A stretch of DNA of 11,001 nucleotides from Promethearchaeia archaeon (GTDB taxonomy: Archaea > Asgardarchaeota > Lokiarchaeia > Sigyniarchaeales > SOKP01), in assembly GCA_029856295.1 (NCBI GenBank), contig JAHQWS010000012.1, positions 1 through 11,001 on the forward strand. Reading direction: 5' to 3'. Positions 1 through 4,840 of this stretch are shown one piece after another. The position numbers and the translations under genes are program-made. Each line of letters starts with the position of its first letter. Within the stretch, counting starts at the first letter, position 1. The notes under the pieces were generated by a model. The model was not told the origin of the DNA, did not search any database, and saw only the letters and a list, made by a program, of their open reading frames with translations.

Positions 1-52
1 CTTCTAGTATTCTTGTTAAATTAAATTTAATTCTTCTAATTATTATAAAATT

Positions 53-56
53 AAGG
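53..56 (+). promoter_or_regulatory. Shine-Dalgarno-like AAGG deciding the start at ATG 63
   Basis: AAGG sits six bases before ATG 63. The alternative in-frame TTG at 57 would directly abut it and could not use it. This favours the ATG start, shortening the protein by two residues. Confidence 0.5.
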
Positions 57-62
57 TTGAAA

Positions 63-2129
63 ATGTCAGGAAAAGACTTACAATTATGCCGTTTTTGTCA
101 AAAACATGTTAAACTAGCATATTACTGCGAAGAATGTGGCGTTAGTTGCTGTTCTGATTGTTTACATGATGAAAGAGTCGATTATTTCATATGCCAAGAA
201 TGTAATTCCAAGAATATCGAACATTTTGACTCAAATGGAAAGAAAGTTTGTAAAGATTGTGGATCTGAGAATATAAATAAAGTGACTCAACATTTAAAAT
301 CCTGTCCAAAATGTCATTCTCATAAAATTTTAAATATATATGAAAAAAAAGAGGAATTAGAACAGAAATTCTTAGATATAATTAAAGAAACTCGTTCCTT
401 TATTCAACCTCTACGTGATATAATCAATGAATTATATATCTTAAGACATAAAATTAAAGTCGCAAGAAGTCCTCCAATAAAATGCTTTCATTATCCAAAA
501 ATGGAATCTGAATTATTAATTCTTTTTAAACAAATTATTCACATAAAAGATACATTGTTAGAAAAAATAAATACTCAATTTCGCCATTTAGCACTAAATA
601 AGGAATTTTTTTTTGAAATATATAATCAACCTAATTCAAATATACGAATAATAGAAAACATACTAGATAATGTATGCAGTAGTCATGATTCCATAAAAAA
701 ATTCGTTAAAGATAATATTAAGGAAGTCTATGAAAAACTGGATGGGTTTCAAAAAAATCTCAAATTTATAGAAAAAATAAAAAAGTTATTTTTGCCCTAT
801 AAACGATTTCTTAATTTAGCAGAAGATGAAAAACCAGTGTATGCTGTGAAGACAACGCTCATGAATGGAATGAATACTCAGAATAAATTCATAAAAAAAA
901 ATAAGGGACTTCTGTTTATTACGAACTTTGATTTATCTTTTGTCCATGAATATGGGATGATGAAAAAAAAACAGGAATTAATTTTCAAAGCTCCTATAAA
1001 TGACTTAATAAACATTGCTGATAAAGGTAAACTGTTCAAAAAATTATTTGTTCAATTCGATTACGGTAAATATGAATTTTCACTTCCGTCGAATATCATT
1101 ACTAAGGTAATTGATTATATCATTTTAGCTAGATCATTTCAAGAAAATGATTTATACAATTATGAGATAGCTACTAATCTTCACGAAATTGACATCGACT
1201 TAAACGATTTAATGAGATATATAGAAGAAGGTATAAATTCTTTCTTTAGTTTGAAGATTAAATATAATAAAAAATTAAACTTGAAGCAAAAAAACGAGCT
1301 TGAACAAAACAATGATAATCAATTCAATTCACAATATTATAATTCTCCATATCCTTTTTATCATAATCGAAATCTTCCACCAGTTTGGCCTCGAAAGCCG
1401 AGATCTCCTTCTTCGCAGTTTCAAACTCCAGAAGATTATTACTATAGCCATATGAGATCATCAGTGCCCTATGACCATGAACAAAGTAGATTTTATGCTC
1501 AAAATAATTCTCAACCCCATAGATTCCAAAATTATCATCCTCATGATGAGTGTAATTTGAATCATCACCAACAGTATCAAAGAGCCTACTCTTATGATAA
1601 TGGATCTGACTTTGATGAAAGAAATATTCTTATGAAAAGATTAGAGAAAATGCATAAATTTGACCAAGATATACCACCTTATATGAGTCAAGCGAAAAAT
1701 GATTCAATCAACCAGTTTGGTGCTCGAACTACTTCAGATCAAGCTTATAACAATGAAAATCGCAGTTCTTATAACAATTATTCCTTTCAAGATTTTCAAA
1801 AAAACCATTTATCTGAATTCTTTGATCCCAATGATCCTTCATTACAGAATCCAAATAATATGAGAAAAGACTTCAATGAAGACATTAAGGAAGAACAGAC
1901 ACGAATGATTGAATTAAAACGAGAACAATACAGTCTTAAGAAAACTCTAAAAGAACTCGAGACCAAATTTGAAAGTGGAGTTATTTCTGAGGTCGACTAT
2001 TTTCGGACCTTTAAAAAATTACAGAAAGATATTTACTCAATCGAAAAAAAAATTGAAACATTACAAGATAAACTCGATGATGATTTGTTTCGAAAACGCA
2101 ATTACAGTAAAAAAAAATATACTTTCTAA
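63..2129 (+). CDS. B-box/FYVE-like zinc finger protein with possible GRAM/PH-like domain, prion-like region and C-terminal coiled coil
   Basis: I do not recognise a named family. Seen, numbering from ATG 63: residues 9-47 hold four Cys pairs (C9/C12, C22/C25, C30/C33, C44/C47) with the C-x2-C-x9-C-x2-C-x4-C-x2-C spacing of B-box type 1 and FYVE cross-brace fingers. A zinc ribbon follows (C63/C66, C81/C84). Residues about 90-255 are helical and charged. Residues about 257-360 alternate beta-like stretches with a final helix and include a 'KGLLFITNFDLSFV' segment resembling GRAM/bacterial PH-like domains. Residues about 415-600 are rich in N, Q, Y, H, P and S and probably disordered. Residues about 605-688 form a charged coiled coil with a SHOCT-like 'GVISEVDYF' turn. 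No signal peptide or membrane segment is visible, so it is probably cytosolic or peripheral. I chose ATG 63 over the in-frame TTG 57 because AAGG at 53-56 is well spaced for it. A role as a membrane-binding or scaffolding adaptor is inference only. Confidence 0.85.
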   Translation: MSGKDLQLCRFCQKHVKLAYYCEECGVSCCSDCLHDERVDYFICQECNSKNIEHFDSNGKKVCKDCGSENINKVTQHLKSCPKCHSHKILNIYEKKEELEQKFLDIIKETRSFIQPLRDIINELYILRHKIKVARSPPIKCFHYPKMESELLILFKQIIHIKDTLLEKINTQFRHLALNKEFFFEIYNQPNSNIRIIENILDNVCSSHDSIKKFVKDNIKEVYEKLDGFQKNLKFIEKIKKLFLPYKRFLNLAEDEKPVYAVKTTLMNGMNTQNKFIKKNKGLLFITNFDLSFVHEYGMMKKKQELIFKAPINDLINIADKGKLFKKLFVQFDYGKYEFSLPSNIITKVIDYIILARSFQENDLYNYEIATNLHEIDIDLNDLMRYIEEGINSFFSLKIKYNKKLNLKQKNELEQNNDNQFNSQYYNSPYPFYHNRNLPPVWPRKPRSPSSQFQTPEDYYYSHMRSSVPYDHEQSRFYAQNNSQPHRFQNYHPHDECNLNHHQQYQRAYSYDNGSDFDERNILMKRLEKMHKFDQDIPPYMSQAKNDSINQFGARTTSDQAYNNENRSSYNNYSFQDFQKNHLSEFFDPNDPSLQNPNNMRKDFNEDIKEEQTRMIELKREQYSLKKTLKELETKFESGVISEVDYFRTFKKLQKDIYSIEKKIETLQDKLDDDLFRKRNYSKKKYTF

Positions 2130-2152
2130 TTAATTTCATTCAGTCTTTTCAA

Positions 2153-2157
2153 TTTTT
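2153..2157 (+). terminator. weak T-run terminator after the zinc finger gene
   Basis: TTTT at 2146-2149 and TTTTT at 2153-2157 lie 17-28 bases past the stop codon. Archaeal RNA polymerase can terminate at such T-runs without a hairpin. The call is weak because the whole region is T-rich. Confidence 0.3.
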
Positions 2158-2165
2158 CAATAATC

Positions 2166-2173
2166 TTTATAAT
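2166..2173 (+). promoter_or_regulatory. TATA box of the metE-like gene, probably giving a leaderless mRNA
   Basis: TTTATAAT ends 22 bases before ATG 2196. Archaeal transcription starts roughly 22-27 bases after the TATA box, so the mRNA would begin at or next to the start codon. No Shine-Dalgarno sequence is present, which agrees with leaderless initiation. Confidence 0.45.
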
Positions 2174-2195
2174 TCCAACAATATTACTTTAAGTT

Positions 2196-3221
2196 ATGGA
2201 AAAAGAAGGGCTTTTTACTACATGTGTTGGTTCGCTTCCCCTTAGTAATACAGAGGAAAATATGAATAGAACATTTAAGGACTTGATTGAAATTGGCATA
2301 GATTTCCCATGCTACCCCCAATTAGTACCAATGAATCCCCAATTTCTTTCTCCGCTGTCTAAAGTAATTGAACCATTAGAAGAGACTGAACCTGAAGTGT
2401 TTTATTTAGAAGATGACTTTAAAATTCCTGATAAGCCAGTTGCTTTAGAATATGGAGAATTTATGGTGAATTTTTTGAATGAACACCCCGATCTTAAGGA
2501 GCGCATTAAAGGTACTAAAGCATGTTTGACTGGGCCTTTTACCTTGGCAAGTGAGGTTTTATTACGTGAAGAGCTTTCCAAGGGAATTGAACTGAAAATA
2601 TTTAATGAACATCGTGCAATTATGATAGGTTGGATTGTTGATAAATTTGCTGAAATTATGAAAGAAATTGGCAGAGCTTACAACGATATGGGAATTAATA
2701 TCATTTCCATGGATGAGCCTATATTAGGTTTGTTAGTTGGGAGAAAGATATTCTTCCATACGGAGGAGTTTATTATTGAAACTTTAAATAAGGCTTTATC
2801 AGGCATAAAAGGTATGCCATCTATTCATGTTTGTGGTAGAATAAGCCCGTATTTACGTGATATTCTTTTACAAACCGATGTAAAAATCATGGACCACGAA
2901 TTTCGCACGAGTGAGGTAAATTTTAAGGTATTTGAGAAGAAACATCTGGAAGAGAATGATAAGTATTTAGCAATGGGTACTGTTCAAACAAATATAGCTC
3001 CTAAAAAAGATGCTGGCATAGATGACTACGTAGAAAAAATCGACTTCTTGAAGAATTACATCGTAAAAGGAATTGAACTTTATGGAAAAGAGAATTTAGT
3101 CATAAAAAGCGATTGTGGGCTTGGAGCACTGAAAAAAACTTTTGAAAGTGAAGAATTTGCTTATCAAATAGCCATTCGAAAATTAAAAAATATGGTCTTA
3201 GCTACAAAAGAACTTAAATAA
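2196..3221 (+). CDS. metE: core methionine synthase (cobalamin-independent MetE catalytic domain)
   Basis: Probably transfers a methyl group to homocysteine to make methionine. The 341-aa protein corresponds to only the C-terminal catalytic barrel of bacterial MetE (about 750 aa). It opens with the family's 'TTCVGSLP' strand. Zinc ligands are visible as H211 and C213 (in HVCG), E235 (in DHEF) and C307 (in SDCG). The 24-residue gap from His to Glu equals that of E. coli MetE (H641 to E665). The 'MDEP' motif with D173 matches the homocysteine-binding Asp. Known for the family: such short archaeal enzymes lack the N-terminal domain linked to polyglutamyl folate and can take methyl groups from methylcobalamin or a corrinoid protein instead. 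The actual donor cannot be read here. A related corrinoid or thiol methyltransferase of the UROD/MetE superfamily remains possible. No other methionine gene is adjacent, and it converges on the ESCRT-III gene. Confidence 0.88.
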   Translation: MEKEGLFTTCVGSLPLSNTEENMNRTFKDLIEIGIDFPCYPQLVPMNPQFLSPLSKVIEPLEETEPEVFYLEDDFKIPDKPVALEYGEFMVNFLNEHPDLKERIKGTKACLTGPFTLASEVLLREELSKGIELKIFNEHRAIMIGWIVDKFAEIMKEIGRAYNDMGINIISMDEPILGLLVGRKIFFHTEEFIIETLNKALSGIKGMPSIHVCGRISPYLRDILLQTDVKIMDHEFRTSEVNFKVFEKKHLEENDKYLAMGTVQTNIAPKKDAGIDDYVEKIDFLKNYIVKGIELYGKENLVIKSDCGLGALKKTFESEEFAYQIAIRKLKNMVLATKELK

Positions 3222-3240
3222 AATATCTTTTAAGAAGAAA

Positions 3241-3245
3241 TTTTT
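3241..3245 (+). terminator. T-run terminator after the metE-like gene
   Basis: TTTTT occurs 20 bases past the stop codon of the metE-like gene, in the short gap before the convergent ESCRT-III gene. It fits an archaeal intrinsic T-run terminator. Confidence 0.35.
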
Positions 3246-3269
3246 GGTTATAAAAAGAAGTAATTTTCG

Positions 3270-3275
3270 AAAAAA
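3270..3275 (-). terminator. T-run terminator after the ESCRT-III gene
   Basis: Read on the minus strand, TTTTTT begins two bases after the TAA stop of the ESCRT-III gene. A second T-run follows further downstream, at about 3252-3256. Together with the plus-strand T-run at 3241 it separates the two convergent genes. Confidence 0.4.
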
Positions 3276-3276
3276 G

Positions 3277-3933
3277 TTATTCACTTAATTCCTTTTTTAA
3301 TTTCTCTATTTCATCTTGAAGCTTTGCTTTTGATTTAATTTCTTCCTCTTCAGATTCGAGTTCTAAATCTGAAATATACTCTGGAAAATCCCCCTCAGGT
3401 ACAAGTGGCATTGACCCACTTGCATCTAAGAGCATTTCAGTTTCGAGCTGGTCAAGCATATCTGAAACATCTATTCCAAGATCAATCTCTAAATCACCAG
3501 CGAGAATATCTCCAGCCTCTTCAATTTCAGAAACATACATCTCAGAATCTTCTGAAATTTCGGCAATTGCCTCAGGTGACGCTTTAGTCGCAATTGTTTT
3601 TAACTCATCTCGCATTTTTGCCATAAAATTCCCAGATTGTGCAATTGCGGCTCCTTCTTCCAGCGCTTCTATTTGTCTATCAAATTTTGCTCGAATATTA
3701 TTAGTTCTATCAACTTTCATTTGATATTGTTTATATTGAACTAAATAGCTTTTAGCACGTTCTCTTTCCCCTCTTTGTAAAGCAATCTTGGCGTTTTTTC
3801 TAGTTACTTCGGATCTTTTTTGATAATTTTTAGAACGAATACCTAATTGACGAGTATATCTCTTCACTTGAGTGACTAATTTATCCTGCTCTTGGGCTTT
3901 CCTTGGGAAAAGCTTCTTACCTATTTTTGCCAT
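3277..3933 (-). CDS. ESCRT-III protein, Snf7 family (CHMP1-3-like)
   Basis: ESCRT-III subunits polymerise on membranes and are remodelled by the AAA ATPase Vps4 during membrane cutting. The 218-aa length is typical. The N-terminal half (about 12-95) is a basic, long-helix hairpin. It is followed by a CHMP1-like stretch (about 100-170) that includes 'SGNFMAKMRDELKTI', then a helix ending 'VSDMLDQLETEM'. The second half is acidic, as in the autoinhibitory tail of the family. The tail holds 'MPLVPEGDFP' (175-184), close to the MIM2 pattern, and a final helix (about 197-218) with L205, I209 and L212 spaced as in MIM1. Both motifs bind Vps4 MIT domains in known relatives. No Vps4, ESCRT-I or ESCRT-II gene is in the window, so this copy lies outside a complete cluster as far as can be seen. 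PspA/Vipp1 are distant relatives but lack the tail motifs. The start is fixed by a strong Shine-Dalgarno site. Confidence 0.85.
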   Translation of the reverse strand: MAKIGKKLFPRKAQEQDKLVTQVKRYTRQLGIRSKNYQKRSEVTRKNAKIALQRGERERAKSYLVQYKQYQMKVDRTNNIRAKFDRQIEALEEGAAIAQSGNFMAKMRDELKTIATKASPEAIAEISEDSEMYVSEIEEAGDILAGDLEIDLGIDVSDMLDQLETEMLLDASGSMPLVPEGDFPEYISDLELESEEEEIKSKAKLQDEIEKLKKELSE

Positions 3934-3942
3934 GGCTTTATT

Positions 3943-3949
3943 CTCCTCT
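3943..3949 (-). promoter_or_regulatory. strong Shine-Dalgarno site of the ESCRT-III gene
   Basis: On the minus strand AGAGGAG lies nine bases before the ATG at 3933-3931. It is the best ribosome-binding site in the window; several neighbours appear leaderless. It supports this start codon and suggests efficient translation. Confidence 0.6.
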
Positions 3950-3981
3950 ACTTTTTGGTATTTAAATTTTTAAAACTCTTC

Positions 3982-3999
3982 TTTTATATTAAATATAAA
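3982..3999 (-). promoter_or_regulatory. TATA-type promoter of the ESCRT-III gene
   Basis: The minus strand reads TTTATATTTAATATA here. A start about 25 bases downstream would give a leader of some 30-40 bases that includes the Shine-Dalgarno site. The nearer AT-rich block at 3961-3970 would place the start inside that site, so it is less likely. Confidence 0.35.
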
Positions 4000-4168
4000 C
4001 TGAATAATTATAAAATTTATTTTGTTTTATTATTAATTTAACCTACTAAAATAAGCTTTTTTAATATTTAAAAATTTATGTAGTCCAAATTTTATATTAT
4101 TAAATTTTCCCAATAATCATAAGAAGATTAGATTAAATGGCATCAATTCATAGTAATGAATTATAACT

Positions 4169-4572
4169 TTATTTTGTAATAGGCCCCACTCGAAGCAGTT
4201 GAGAAGTTCCGAAACAGATTAACTCTCCTTTCTCATTGTAAATCTTCGATTCACAAAAAGAAATTTTCTTCCCGCTTCTTAGACATTCTGCTTTTGCGGT
4301 CACAGTGCCTTTTGATATGGGTTTAAGGTAAGATACCTGTAGATCTATTGTGGTAACCCATCCCTTAGGATAGGAAAGAGAAAATGCCGCACATGCACAG
4401 GTAGAATCGATCATAGACGCAAGAACCCCCCGTGAATCATTCCGTTTTGAGTGAGCTCTTCTCTAATATCTATTTCAAAATGGGCATGTCCATCTTTTAT
4501 CTCAATGAGTCTAAACCCGAGAGTGCTATAAAAAGGAATGCGTTTGATAAGCCAATCTTTGATATCGTCCAT
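4169..4572 (-). pseudogene. PaaI-like hotdog thioesterase interrupted by a -1 frameshift
   Basis: Hotdog-fold acyl-CoA thioesterases of the PaaI/4HBT family hydrolyse CoA thioesters. The coding sequence is split. An N-terminal part starting 'MDDIKDWL' at 4572 reads up to the family motif 'TQNGMIHGG' (N43, H47-G48-G49), then loses frame at a run of six C on the plus strand (4426-4431). A second frame continues 'MIDSTCACAAF' to the stop at 4169. Adding one base to the run gives G-G-V-L-A-S-M-I-D, exactly as expected in this family, with the catalytic Asp at restored residue 56. The repaired protein would be 134 aa, the usual length, and both halves are otherwise intact. This suggests a homopolymer sequencing error or a very recent mutation rather than an old pseudogene. 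Without the correction the product stops shortly after the HGG motif and cannot form the fold. It stands alone, on the same strand as the ESCRT-III gene but 235 bp away. Confidence 0.85.
4426..4431 (-). other. frameshift site: homopolymer of six G (minus strand)
   Basis: The minus strand reads CAC GGG GGG TTC TTG. Seven G instead of six would restore the conserved reading across the thioesterase. The run itself is a common place for indel errors. Confidence 0.8.
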
Positions 4573-4776
4573 ATTAAAATATATAAAGCAAAAATTAAAA
4601 TATTTATTGACAAATTTCAATTTTGGCAAATAGTATTTTAAGGTTAAGCACAGATTAAGATCGATCTATATAATAAGGATTGATTTGCCTTCAAATTTGT
4701 TTTAATATATCTCTTACAGATTTGTCTATTTCAACTAAAAAGTATAAATATTACATCCATACTATTCTTTCTTAAT

Positions 4777-4800
4777 TAATCTAATTATAAACTTAGATTA
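4777..4800 (+). promoter_or_regulatory. perfect inverted repeat enclosing the TATA box of the propeller gene
   Basis: TAATCTAA at 4777-4784 is the exact reverse complement of TTAGATTA at 4793-4800. The 8-bp spacer contains TTATAAA (4785-4791), a good TATA box. Transcription would start near 4815, leaving a short leader with the Shine-Dalgarno site at 4825. A dyad straddling TATA could be an operator where a dimeric regulator blocks TBP. AT-richness makes chance symmetry possible. Confidence 0.4.
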
Positions 4801-4824
4801 TTTCAATTTAGTGTATTTAATTAT

Positions 4825-4831
4825 AAGGTGA
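4825..4831 (+). promoter_or_regulatory. Shine-Dalgarno site of the propeller gene
   Basis: AAGGTGA is complementary to the 3' end of archaeal 16S rRNA and ends nine bases before ATG 4841, supporting that start. The signal peptide beginning at this Met agrees. Confidence 0.6.
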
Positions 4832-4840
4832 AATTCAAGT

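Noticed and set aside
69..206. True PI3P-binding FYVE domain
   Set aside because: The cysteine spacing fits, but the N-terminal WxxD and the basic RRHHCR motif are missing, so only a FYVE/B-box-like fold can be claimed.
3277..3933. PspA/Vipp1 identity for the Snf7-like protein
   Set aside because: The basic-then-acidic charge layout, the CHMP1-like middle and the Pro-rich MIM2-like tail fit ESCRT-III better.
3934..4168. Possible small gene or RNA in the 235-bp gap between ESCRT-III and thioesterase genes
   Set aside because: Beyond the ESCRT-III promoter and one TTAGATTA half-site, only AT-rich sequence without a convincing frame or structured RNA was seen.
4411..4440. Programmed -1 frameshift in the thioesterase
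   Set aside because: The G-run is slippery, but there is no evident downstream stimulatory structure and the family does not use recoding; a one-base deletion or sequencing error is simpler.
4658..4667. 10-bp palindrome AGATCGATCT in the gap between thioesterase and propeller genes
   Set aside because: Short, with no clear placement relative to either promoter; kept only as a note.
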